From: Phoronis ovalis
Taxonomy: Eukaryota > Phoronida > Phoronidae
DNA: 20,211 nt
Direction: 5' to 3'
NCBI GenBank assembly: GCA_028565635.1
Contig: JAOXYB010005901.1
Location: 1-20,211, forward strand
Made by a program: the position numbers and the translations under genes. The notes under the pieces are model-generated. The model was given only the letters and a program-made list of their open reading frames with translations. It ran no database searches and had not been told where the DNA came from. Below are positions 1 to 12,400 of the stretch, in pieces; position 1 is the first letter of the stretch, and every line of letters begins with the position of its first letter.

Positions 1-134
1 ATTTACCCTGTGCCGAATATGAAACCGATCGGGTAAAAACTGAAGCTGTTATCGCAAGACAAAGAAAGTGTTACATATGACGACGCCGACGCCTACACTA
101 CGACTATATGCCCAGCCACTATGGTGGATGGGCA
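1..134. repeat. Dispersed repeat, copy 1 (truncated by window start)
   Basis: Contains CCTGTGCCGAATATGAAACC, GGTAAAAACTGAAGCTGTTA and GACAAAG--AGTGTTAC, then a stretch ending in ATGCCCA...TGGGCAT. The same order of blocks recurs near 5425-5560 and the first block at 20150-20211, all on the same strand. It is more GC-rich than the surrounding intron. The family is not recognised. Positions 135-313, up to exon 31, are AT-rich intron with nothing else seen. Confidence 0.75.
110..133. repeat. Short hairpin inside repeat copy 1
   Basis: GCCCAGCCAC (110-119) and GTGGATGGGC (124-133) are inverted repeats with one mismatch around a 4-base loop. The second repeat copy has only a degenerate version (about 5527-5550). 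Confidence 0.6.
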
Positions 135-313
135 TAAAAAACCTGTCAAAAAGTAATTCACTCAAATGAATGTATTCAATCAACTACAGTTGTATCATGA
201 CCAGGTCATTCTTACTTTCAGAGGAATGCATTTTGAGTTGCCCCTGTGACTATATGATAAATTTAAAATATATAAAATATGCATTTGTATATAGCATTGA
301 TCTTTAAGTTTAC

Positions 314-475
314 CTGAAATCTTTAAAGACAGCATCAACCTCTTGTAGCCTACAAATTTCATCCCAGCTCTTATCACTTAGCCAGGTTTTAGCTGGATTA
401 GGTAAAGTATTTTCCAAACCAACACCACCAGTTAGGAAGAACATGAATTCGTGTCGTTTTAGGTCTTCCCTTGCT
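314..475 (-). CDS. DNAH3: Exon 31: start of AAA6
   Basis: Acceptor AATTTGCAG, donor TTTCAG|GTAAAC, 162 nt, phase 2 to 2. It encodes [38 protein letters not shown] and [23 protein letters not shown] is conserved in axonemal chains. It accepts either 30A or 30B, both of which end in AT and make an Ile codon with its first base. Later exons lie outside the window. Confidence 0.95.
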
Positions 476-3400
476 CTGCAAATTATAAAACATTACTTGT
501 TTTTTAATATAATCGTTAAAACAGAAAGGGAAGACATTTTTTAGAAGATCCCACAAATCACAATATAATTATTTAATATTTTATTACAACTGTCATATAA
601 ATATATGCACATCCTTTGAATAGAAACCCATCACCCATATTTCATGTATAATTAAAAACTAATAACTAAATCTGGAATTATAGCCTTTACACAAGAAAAA
701 AACAAGGATATTAAGTATTTATTTTAATATATCAGAGCATAAAGTAAGAGAAACTCACATCAGAATACAGCAACAGAGGCAAAAGGAAAAAAGAAGTTTG
801 TGATCTTCAAACAGTGAACGACAGACATTATCATACAGGTTATATGTGAAATGTTCCCTCAAGTAACGAATTCGCTTGTCTATAATCTTTGACTTGTTAC
901 TGCAATTTGTTAAAGGCCAACCATTTAGTTTGGACAACTCATCGCATTAATTTTCAATAGTACATGTTAATTATATTAGAAATGCTGAAATGGTGTCTTG
1001 ATATTTATTGAGTGCAGCAAAAGCCATTTTTCCACAAAAAGCATCCTGTCAAATCAAAATCTAATTCATGCAAATTTCCTTGTGAAAGGGTTATTTAAAT
1101 GACACAGAAGCACAAGCACCAGAAAAACAGAATGCACATTTCAAGTAGAAGTCTGAAATAAAAGAAAAAAGACAGTTAGAGCAGAAATCACAGTAGTGAG
1201 CAGTTATACACAGCCCTGTAAAAAAATGCAGCCAAACTTACATCTCCAGGTTAACACATAGTACAAATGAGAAGACTAGTTTGTGAACAGCAAATAAAGA
1301 GCGACAAACATTCTCATACAAGTTGTACTGGAAGTGGTCCTTCAAATAACGGATCCGACGGTCAAGGATTTTAGACTTGTTACTGAAAAACAAAACACAT
1401 ATAGCTTGAATTAATCATATCTGGTCTTATGCACTAAAACTGTGCATGGGAGATTCATGGTGTACAAAAATATAAAAACATTTTTTCTCTGAAATATGAA
1501 AACATTTTTAAACGATTTTTAAACACTGCACAGATTATGCACTAAATCACTAAAATTAAATTTACAAAATAAGCAAGTACAGTTCAAATAGTGACAAAAG
1601 TATCCTTAAATCATTTGTGTGCCACAGAAAATAATTCTAAATATTATCAACATAGTATCAGTAGCATGACTGTTTACCTACCTATCGTGTATTGAGTTGA
1701 GATAAAGATTCACAAACCAGGTCAGTGAATACTGATACATAGGATCAATATTTGGTAAGTCCGCAATGGAAAAGAACAAATTCGACGAGTGTTTAGCAAT
1801 TGGTCGATATCCCATACGTGAAGCCTCTATCTTTTTTTCCGTCTCCTCAGCAACTTTTTGCTTCTTTGAAATTTCATCAGAAAGAATCTTAGATGAATCA
1901 AGGATTTGTATAGCTGTTTCATCCTCCAAAATATTACCCTCAGAAGCAGAAAGAGTGTGGAGAATCTTGTCCTCAATTTCCTTTAGCTGACGTTTGTTAC
2001 TAGCGCTAGTCACAATCAATGCTTGGCGCTCTTCTTCTAAGTCAGGTCTAAAATACAAAGGAAACAGTGATACTCAAATGTTTAGTAGGAACAACAGAAT
2101 GCATAATGAGTTTAACTTTTATCAAGTATAGAATTATAACATGAATTTCTTTGAGCATAGCACACATTACTTCCCATGTAGATTACTATGCACATACATG
2201 ATCATAAACAAAACAATATACTATATTTTCTAAACATAAAATGTTAATGTCCATGCAATAAAAGATTCTATTCGATGCTGCCACAGCATGCCCGGGGGGT
2301 ACTCAATGTTTTTTGACTACGGGGATGTGCCGCGGAACCCAATCCAAAATTTTAGCTTGTGGTAGCAAACCCAATCCAAATTTTTTGAAATTTTAGGGTA
2401 GCAATTCAAATTTTGTGAAATATAAGGGTAGCAATCCAAAATTTTAAAATATTTGAGTAGCAATCCATTTTTACGCAAATTGACTGATACAGACCAAATT
2501 CCAAAAATCGTTTTACGGATACAAACCTAAAATTAATCCAATTTATTTGCTGTAAGCAGCGGGTAGCAATCCAAATTTTTGAATTTCTTTACGGTAGCAA
2601 TCCAAAAAATACAGTGAGAAGTATACAATCAAAATCCAAAATTTTTAACTGGGCTGCACACCCCCACCAAAAAATACCTCGAGTACCCCCCTGGGACAGC
2701 ACGTTTACATAATCAACCCCAATATACCACTACCTGCTTCAATTTCTAGCTCACAGTACTTACTTTTCTTTAGCTACCACTATACCAAGCAACTGATCTT
2801 CTAAGCCTTCTGGTGTAATCATGAAGTTTAGCAGTGACACCTTGGTAGCAATCTCAGGCAGGTAATGGGGATTACGTAGCTTAGTAGTGATGTAGAATCG
2901 GAAATCTTTACTGTACTCTATGACATTTTCACCGAGACGAATCATTTCCACACCACCTAGTAAAGAAGAACATAATAAAATGCATTAATTACTAATGGAC
3001 ATGCGGCAAAAAATAAGATATTTTAAAATTCATTTGTAATAACAGGTCCATTTGGAAGTTTATCACACAAAGTCAACTAATGTTAGTTTTAAAAACACAC
3101 ATATTATATTGTAGGAAAAATAAAACCTCTAAATATGAAGCAGAGTTATAAAGTGCCATTTAATCAATCATAGTTGTTCAAGTTTAGATAGTTTAAATGA
3201 TTGTTAAATAATGATATATAACACGTCAGATTAATATTGAAACTTATGACATATTACTAGTTAATTTTAGTAGATGACATAATACACATATTACTAAGAG
3301 AATACTTAATTAACCAGAAATACAAAGAATAAGCAGCAAGTATGTAGAGAGCATATTTAACAGCAGAGCAACAGTGTATACATATAAAAATGCATAATTA

Positions 3401-6400
3401 TCAAAAAATGTTATGTCAAAATCTATCAACATTGGTGATGGAGTGAAGAACTTGCTATAACTAAATAGCAATGATTTGTTTGGTGAACACAGTGTCATCC
3501 GGGAAACAGTGAATTTCTTCAGACATCCAGTAATAACAGAAATGTTACTTCATTGTTAAGCAGCATATCTTCTAGTTCATAATTAGTGTTACAGGCTGAA
3601 GAAACTGTGTGATAGCATAAAGAGTCAACTTTAAATTGAATCAAATATGTCAATATTAAAATTGATTGGCATGCACATTACATCTGACCTCCTTCATTAG
3701 TGTCATCAAATCCAAAGATCGTCACCTCATCTATTAGTTTATCACAAGAAAGCATACATTAGTTAGTTAATATACAGTGATTTTATGTTGAAGGTTAATG
3801 TTTTAAAATCATCAAATACAAGGGTGTTCGGTTAGTTAAGGACTTGAGATACATTGTGAATCATTTATTATAATTTACATATTTATATATTAATCAAAAT
3901 GAAGAGATACAATGAATATGTAAAAGCCATGTAGTATCGTTGGAAAAGTAATACTTTAAACTTGTATATGCACCATTTGAGTTAGTAGGTAGATAGACAG
4001 AGGAGCTTTGGCTGACATTTTTTGAAAATTTTAAAACTTTTAATATTCAAAATCACATATTTTTCAAAATTAAATTTTCTTATGTTAATATTTGGTCAAA
4101 TTCAAATGTTTATTGTAAAGTTCAAGGTTGTATCTTAAAAAATATAATATATACTTTTACATGTCTACTTCTTCATTTTAATTGCAATAACATGAGTTGT
4201 AATAATTATATACCTCAATATATCTCGAGACAAAGTTAAGAAACTCTCAGAGCTAGAAGTATATAGTTAGCACAATTATTAAGCACAAGTCAAAAGCAGT
4301 ATTTGATATATCATAGCCTGAACCAATCTAGCGATACAAGCGCATTTTTATACTGCAAGAAGAAGACATTGTAGTTTTCTATACGTGAAGACACTACGTA
4401 AAAAGGCCGAAAGTAGGATTTTGGTTCCCATGGTAACCTCCATTTAGCCCTCTAGGCATGCAGGACTTACCCATACTCACTGTAGGAATAAAAGGTCGAC
4501 ATTTTTTAATAAAAACTATACTAAAACATTACATATAAAATTAAAACATTGAATTCAATGAATTTATTACTTAATATGACTTCTTTCAATTTTTTTGGAC
4601 ACTATTAGTATACAGATAATGCTTAAAAACATCTTGAATATACTATAAATTTCCAAAAAAAATCCATTATTTTACATGGTTTGAAAATACTAAAATATGC
4701 TGATTAATAGGAAGTGATAAATAAACTACAGAATAAATTGTCATGAGATCTATGAGACTGGATGTCAATGTGTGATACAATTACGATTTTGTTCAAAGCA
4801 TATCATTGGGTATTTCTCATTACTCTCCAATCAAGCAGATATTAATAATATTACCTGGTACTAGTAAACAAAAATACTAACGAAGTTATAGATCATGTAG
4901 ACAGTGTAATTTTATACTATTCTATAGGAAGTGGACATGGTTATTTCTCTAAGATTACCTATTTAACAACAAACATTACTGAAATCACAAAATAATTATA
5001 TCAGGAAAATAGCAACAATTGCTTGTTGCAATATACAGGGTGACACAAAATAAACTCCATGTATATTAAAAAATATGATTCGTATTAGAAAGAAATTTTC
5101 CAAAAACAGCACCAGTTACAAACAGAATATGTTAATAGGATAGTCTGGAATTTACTGACTATAAACTCATCCTGGTTATTCTAAAATATCACCTAGCCTA
5201 GAACACCCACCCGCTCATTACTTTCATAAATCTATCTATAAATTGTCCCAGCTATGCCTCAATTTTTCAAGGTCTCTAAAATATCACCTAGCCTATAATA
5301 CCCTCCCACCTTCTTAAATCTGCTTTCGAATTGGCCAGGCAACAATTTGTCTATGTGGCTATAGAGATACAATGTACCAAGACAGTCGGTACATGTTGAA
5401 ATGTTATACAGGTCAAAATAACACCTCCCTGTACCAAATATGATGTAGATCTGATAAAAACAAAAGCTGATATCATGAGACAAAGCAAAATGTTACGGAT
5501 GAGGACACAATATACAGAACAACTATGCCCATGCACTATGTTTGATGGTCTACTTATTACATTATAACTTGATACTTCAACATTCATGAAAATCTATTTC
5601 ATTGTCCTAGCAAACTGGGACATAAATTACCTATATTGCTGTCCCATTTGGTGCCATATTGAATTGTATTCAAACTTCATAAAACAGAACATAAATACAG
5701 CAGAATGCATTAAAACTATGTTTGTATGTTTCAATAGATGAAATGGTAACAAAAAAAAATGCTTAAATTATTGTCAATATTATACAGTTCAAAATATGTC
5801 TCATTTATTTTGTCACCCTGTAAATCAATTACCCAAGCATCATGGTAACTTTCTAAAAGGAAAACAATGTTAAGTAAGAAATACATACATATGTATGATA
5901 ATATGTCTTACTTTGTTTGAATGTTTGTTTGAGCAAGAGTGGCTCAAGAGAAGGGTCTAAGTCTTCTCCCACATTTTCCAGCAGTAGTGGATAGCCAAAC
6001 TGAATGCAATTTTCCAAAATACGGATGTAGTCAGCATCAGTCAATTTGATGATAGAAAGTTTATTTTCTTTTTCAGAGTTCTTCACCCATTTGTTGGCCT
6101 GACCCTGAGGATCAATCATCAAGGGCCTATTTAAATACAGAACATTGAGATAGATTAACAAATTAAACAAGAACTTCTTAAAGCTATCAATATTTTACAA
6201 AAGATCACAGGGATTAGAAGACAGGTGATGGTACTTCTAACATTGACCGGAAATACAAGTTGCATAACAAATAAAGTAGTGACTTACCAACGGCGAGAGT
6301 TAGCCACTATGACACCATTATCTATGGAGAAGCTATCTTTTGGCAATCCAGCAATGTTCCAGGCTTGGATTTTAATTGGCTCACCCAAAACTTTACTTAA

Positions 6401-9400
6401 AGAAAAGTTTTCTGAGCATGGTATCTTACGAGTCTAAAAAAAGTAACATCAGTATGAAACTTACAAAAGATATTTGTCAAGGCGCAATTACATTAAATGA
6501 TACCTGACTGTTCAATATTTAGTAATTTTTGTATGTAAATAAAGGAGAAAAGCAAAATCAGAGAAGTTTACCTTACACTCATGCACCCATTCAGTAGTAC
6601 ACTCTTCTCTGAATGCTAAAGTAAATGGACCTAGGTATGCAATTACACCAGCTGATATAAGCACATCTCCAGCTAAGTTGTCATAAATACTTTGAAGTGA
6701 TGCTGCAGCATCTGTCCAACGTTGTTTTTCACCACCTAATCCACCGATCAGCTTCTCAGCACGAATCAATTTTTTACCACAGAGATCCACCTAAAAAATC
6801 CACCACATTTACTATACAAGTAAATGTCATATCCATCAAGAAAATACCATCACATTGACGATACAAGTAAATAGTAGTCAGTATTCTATCGATTCTAGTT
6901 ACTCTTTCCAACATCTATTTTTAATGGAAACAGCAAAAAAACCTAACACTGCTGCTATTGCTCCCTGATATTGCTCTCTAAATTTGAACTGGAATATAAG
7001 ACAAAATTACCTGGAATTCAAGTTGTTCTTTTTTTTGTGTCATTTCTTGGAATGTTTGCTGCAAATTTTCAAGCCTCTCTTCTACAGCCTTGAGTTCCGC
7101 ACGTTTGGCATTTAGTGTAGCCATTGTGGCAGCAAGTTCTGCTTCAGCTTCTGCTAAACTTGCCTTCTTGGGAGCAACCACTTTAGCAACACGGTCATAA
7201 ATCTCCAAAGCCAGAACCCATTTACAAAGACCCTCTGCAGCACTGGAGGCCTTAGCCACCTTAACTGGGTCGAAGTCCGGGTTAGTTATGTATTCCTTAC
7301 GAATTTTTGTCATGATAGCAACTGGGATGTTATCTTTGTCATAGTCTTTGAGAGATTGTAAAAAGTTCATGTCACCCAAAAGCTTCTTAGATGGGCCCCA
7401 GAAATCCAAGATCTACACAAAACATATTATTGATATAAGTGAGATGTTAGAATAATTTAAGATGTCCTGTTAACAATTTTTTAGAATTACAAGTGCAAAA
7501 GATGAGGATTGATAAAAACTAGACTCATAAATAGGATTGTGTATACATAGATTTCGAATGATTGACAAATAGTCCAAGTTAAAGCCACCAAATAGCAACC
7601 TGATAGTAGTAGAATCTCCTTTAAAAACATATTTGGGCCACATATGACAAAAGAACAGTATTTACTACCAGGAGTCTTCAAGAATAATTTTCCTGTATGC
7701 AGTGTCATGAATAGCTACTATTTAAAATAAAAAAATTCTCCTGCTTGCCAGGATAATTATCAGGATATTGGCGATTATTTTATTATTTGGACTCTTTTTG
7801 TGGAAAGAGAAATTAACTGGACAAGATTTAAAGATATTTGAAATTTGCAAATATTTGAATAATTTATTTTGGGACACTGTCTGCTGTTATCGAAGATTCT
7901 GGTGCCAAATTTGTGTCAAAAATGTCATGTATGTCTCCTCTGATGGTGAACAATAAGTCTATATTGATAAAAGAACCTTGGAAGCTAGAATAGAAGCATG
8001 GCTTATGTCCAAATTTGATGAAAATTACATCAAAGCCTATGGGAAATAAAATACTAGTTTTGTCTAGATGACTTTTTAATTGGACACACTAGCACACATG
8101 TATATACAATGTCTCCTAGAAAAAAATGTGAAATGTTTTGTATAGAGTTTGAAGCCTACCTTCTGCCCTGTGCCAGCTGGGTCATTAATTTTTTCGGGCT
8201 TAATATCTTTCATTACACAGACAGCTGACATCACTAGTTTTACGCCACCTGGTGGATTCTTCATTGATTTCACAATTGTAATATCAGCAGGCTAAAAAAT
8301 TAATCAAAATAACCAATCTGTCAATTTTTTCTACATTATTTTCACAGCAATTAATTGAGACTGTAATGTTTCTAAATCTGTTGACTTTTGACTTCCCTAG
8401 TGCCTAACACTTTACGTGCAGGACACAATAGGTATACCAATGTTGTGACTTCTATGTCAAACACTACAATTCTTCATTTTTATGATGTGAAACACAATTA
8501 TATTATTTAAAACTCATAGCTAATAAAATTAGCTACATCTATCAGTTACACGTTACCTTAAGCGTATTAAGTGCAGCAATAGCTGCCTCCAATGCAGGTA
8601 TAGCCTCAGCTAGTTCTGCCTCACATTCATCTTTCAATGCTTGTGCCTGTGCAGCTTGTTCAGAAGCAATAGCTTCATCAGATTTCACAACTTTTCTCGT
8701 ACTTTCCACTTCTTTGGATTCCTTCTCAATGACAATCATCATTCGATCAGTTTCTTCCTTGGATTTCTGCAGCTCAGGTTGCAAATCTTCTAGTTCTTTC
8801 TGCATGTCAGACACCTGAGAGGAAGCAAAAGCCAACTTCTCCAAACCAACTTCGTAACGTCTTTTTGCTTTCATAATTTCATCCTGCTTCTGCCCTAGTA
8901 ATGTCTTGAACGATGAAATCAACTCAAGATATGATGTTGGTGTAACGTAATTGTGACGACCCAACTCAGTTAAGAATCTGGAGATACATAAAATAAGTAT
9001 AAACCTAAAGAATAGTATTTTTCTAATTAACTATTTTAAGCACTTTTCATTTCGAAAAAATGTTCTGTACAATACTTATGATAACTTTTTGTCACTCATT
9101 AAGTTATTGTATCCCCTTTTTTTACTTACTTTGTGGATAGGTTGGTAGCTGAGGTGTGGAACAATTTACAGATGTGAACTGTGTCAACTTTCATCTCATC
9201 AGGAATATCAACCACCTCAAGGAATTTGTTTGCTACACGTTCCAAAGCATCCTCTGGCCAGGCCTGCACACAATAAATATCAAGTATAAAACATAATATG
9301 TTGAAAAACTATATGTATTTGCAATTATGTTGTAATATTTTGTGGCATATAATAATTTGTTCACATTTTTGCCATGACAATTAGAATACTTTGCTACATT

Positions 9401-12400
9401 CTTATCATTTTTAAATGTACATAATGTTGATGACCTACCTGGAACCAGTCAATAGTACAACAGTTGATGAGCGATGGAAATTGACGAAGACGATTCCTAA
9501 AAGCATCTCCAATTGGACTGAAGGCTATCACAATATGAAGGTTTTCACGACACCGATTCACAAAAAAAGCAAACAGTGCAAGAGGGCTAAATTCAGCATT
9601 TTTGTTACCAGCTTGCGCCGCCGGACGCACCAACTAGAACAAAAATGATTAAATTGAACTATGGGCATCAATGAACTTATTCTGTTTTTGAAAACAGTAC
9701 ATTATGAGAACTTTATTCATATCTTATACTACATTTGACACCTTTTTAAAAGGTAAAATATCTTGCTATCAAATATTTTACCTCTAGAGTTTTCACAAAC
9801 TATGTTTTAATTAAACCAAAAAGAAAGCTTTGTTGCAATTTCAGCTTATGCATCAGGGAGCTCTTTTTAAGGATTAACTTCTTAACTAGCGGTAGACGTA
9901 CCTCCATGAGCTCGGCTTTTTCATCAGCTGGGAAGAGATTTGGCACTTCTCCTGTATTGAGCAATCCATCAATATCTTCTAAGAAAGATTCTTCTTTCAT
10001 CTGTGTGTCTGTCATCAAGAAGGTCGTCATCTTACCCTCAGCACCAGCACGCTTCAGAACAGTCTACAAAACAACAGAGCATATAATTAGTTCTGGTAAT
10101 GAAAATGTATTCATAATATATGAATTAATTTGTAATAAATTTCCAACAAAGGATGATAACATTTGACTATATACTAGTACCTTTATATCTTCTCTCCACT
10201 CATTCTTTCCATAGTTCTTAGAAATCTCCGGTTGAAACAAGCTATATCCAGCCATGGCTGTAGCTAGACGAGTCAGTGATTGTCGTCCAGAGCCACCAAC
10301 ACCTACTAATAATGCATTACCGCCAGGGCTACGCAAGATACGGCAAATACGAGACAAATGCTCCAGGACATATCTAAAAGACAAGAACAGAATAATATTT
10401 AAATTTGTCTAGCTGTCTTAGAGAATAACAAATCTAGCAGAAAAGGGCTCAAAAATATCATGAGAATGCTTGAGATGTAGAGTAATATAATTATCTGGCA
10501 CACAGAACATGTCACTGAGAAGGCTTCAAAATGCAACGTCACAAGAAAAATTAATAGTTTAGTTGTCAAAAGTTCATTTTCACCTGAATATAACAAGGTT
10601 CATTCTATTTTTATGTGTCTGATTGTATTCCTCCAGACATTGTTCTGCAACCTGGTAAAAGTTATCTAAACTAAACACTTCTTCATAGACCCGCTCTTCT
10701 GGTTCAAGATCAGGATTCATGTAATCACCAAACATTAATGAACGGAGGTCTTCTTCTGTTAACTACAATAAAGTATATCATAACATGTCAAAAAAGTTTA
10801 ATAAGTCAATAGTATAACATTTACTTCATGGAATCGTTTTATAATACAAAATTACAAAAAGTCAGTACAAAGAATGAGGTAAAATAGGTAATTAAAGACA
10901 TAATTATTTTTCTAAATTACAAGTAACTTTTCCCATGTGATCAATTCCGACAACATTAAACATCATGTATATAGTATATATACCAACCTTGCCTCCTTTG
11001 CCTCCATTTGCTAAATGCTCAAAAACATTTTCTGGACTGTCTTTAAAATCTTCTTTCACACACGTTTTTGACAGTCTGAAAATATGTATTTACCACAAAT
11101 GTGAAATATAAAAAAGGATTCAATTAAAATGTGTATGTTACTGTGTAATATGTTTATTTGCATCTGGGAAGATCACATCATTCTATAAAATAATATGTAA
11201 ATAAAAATATTATTTTAATAGCCATATTTGTGTTAACCACAAAATTGATAGCAACTAGTCTAACTTACTCAAACAACCATTTCCTATCACTGTCATCTGT
11301 TAGACGATCATAGAATACTCTGAATATTTCATGTACCCATAGTCTGGTCATCACACGTTTATTCTCTACTTGTGGCTTTCTTATTAAACAAACACCCAAA
11401 ATAACACGAGCAAAGTCACGCAGGTTGAAGACATAATGTGACTTTGCAGGAGTTGGAAGTAGGTTGTTCATGGCTTCTTTATACACTCTCATGGTAGTAT
11501 GAACTATCTGGTTACCAACAGTGAAGAAATCGGGAGCAAATTCTTGGCTCTGCAACATTAATCAATTACACTTATATTGACTAGATGCAGACAAACATGT
11601 CTTCTTTCCATGAATTTTTTAAAGTCTTGATGATTCAGTAAATAACAGTATCAACAACAGAATTGTTATGTAGTATTGAAAGCCATGATTGCATTTCCAA
11701 AGCTGAACAGTAGACAGGTAAATTCTTCACGTGAGTGATGACCCCACTGCTACATAATTCACAATTTTGTGAATGTGTTATAGGCACAGCATATTACTGT
11801 CAGTGAAGATAATGTATAATTTATAACTGTAGATTTTTTGATAAATTGGAAACCGAGGCACAAAGATCAGAAATGGTCTTACCCTTAGATAAGTAGTCAT
11901 GAGTGTAGAAAAAATTCTGATCATAGTCTCATCGTTGAATGTAACAACGGATACAATGTTGAAATGACGCAAAAAACGTGGAGTTACATCATTACGTCCT
12001 CCACCAGGAGGCCCCATAGCTGACAGGAACTGAATGTCTTGCAAGAGAAGCTTGGTTGTGTCCTTAGTATCATACCTAGAAATTCATATTTAAAATAATA
12101 TGCCACTGCTTAGTTACTGTATAACATTTACATGTGTGAGCAAATACTTGTAAACATATAATGGCGTATGTGTACATTAAAAAGTTTACATACAAAGCTA
12201 ATATGGCCACTATTCTTTAATTCAGTTGTGTGGTAACAGTGATAACTGATTCACTAAAGTCACTATATAGTTATAAGATTTTTAAATCATGTATTTAAGA
12301 ACAATCTTCTCCGAGCTTTGAAAGATCAAAACAATTACATACCAATTGCCCTGGTCAAGAAATTGTCTAAGAAGTTCAATAGGGGGTTGAGCTCCATAGA

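Larger units (their letters stand above)
5036..5820. mobile_element. TA-flanked terminal-inverted-repeat element, non-autonomous, Tc1/mariner-like
   Basis: The left end reads CAGGGTGACACAAAATAAAC and the right end ATTTATTTTGTCACCCTG. They are inverted repeats of about 20-30 bp with a CA insertion in the left one. Both ends abut TA (5034-5035 and 5821-5822), the target duplication of the Tc1/mariner superfamily. No transposase frame exists in the 785 bp. The interior holds blocks of the dispersed repeat also found at the window edges, so the element is either a composite or a host for a second insertion. Confidence 0.72.
2957..5911 (-). other. Large intron between exons 27 and 28
   Basis: About 2.95 kb, against roughly 100-950 nt for the other complete introns. 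It contains the TA-flanked element at 5036-5820 and the X-box-like motif at 4424-4437. The rest (about 2960-4320 and 4500-5030) is AT-rich, with no coding pattern or repeat that I recognise. Confidence 0.85.

Noticed and set aside
759-899. Exon 30B as a decayed leftover copy
   Set aside because: Same length as 30A, open frame, valid splice sites and mostly conservative changes. Only its acceptor pyrimidine tract is weaker.
1766-1990. Plus-strand open frame of 74 codons
   Set aside because: It is antisense to exon 29, whose minus-strand frame has clear dynein motifs. The same applies to the plus-strand frames at 6225-6437, 9415-9648, 9906-10166, 14634-14900 and 15121-15318.
2362-2600. Regularly spaced 30-bp repeats resembling a CRISPR array
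   Set aside because: The units are degenerate, have no unique spacers between constant repeats and lie within inverted termini in a eukaryotic intron. They are satellite-like repeats inside a foldback element.
3310-3498. Minus-strand open frame of 62 codons in the large intron
   Set aside because: Low-complexity, AT-driven hydrophobic translation with no splice-site or family support. The frames at 5259-5587, 7487-7708, 10399-10596 and 19703-19909 are dismissed for the same reason.
4010-4090. Self-complementary A/T-rich stretch that might form a hairpin
   Set aside because: Runs of A and T in AT-rich introns pair easily by chance, and there are no defined ends or flanking duplications.
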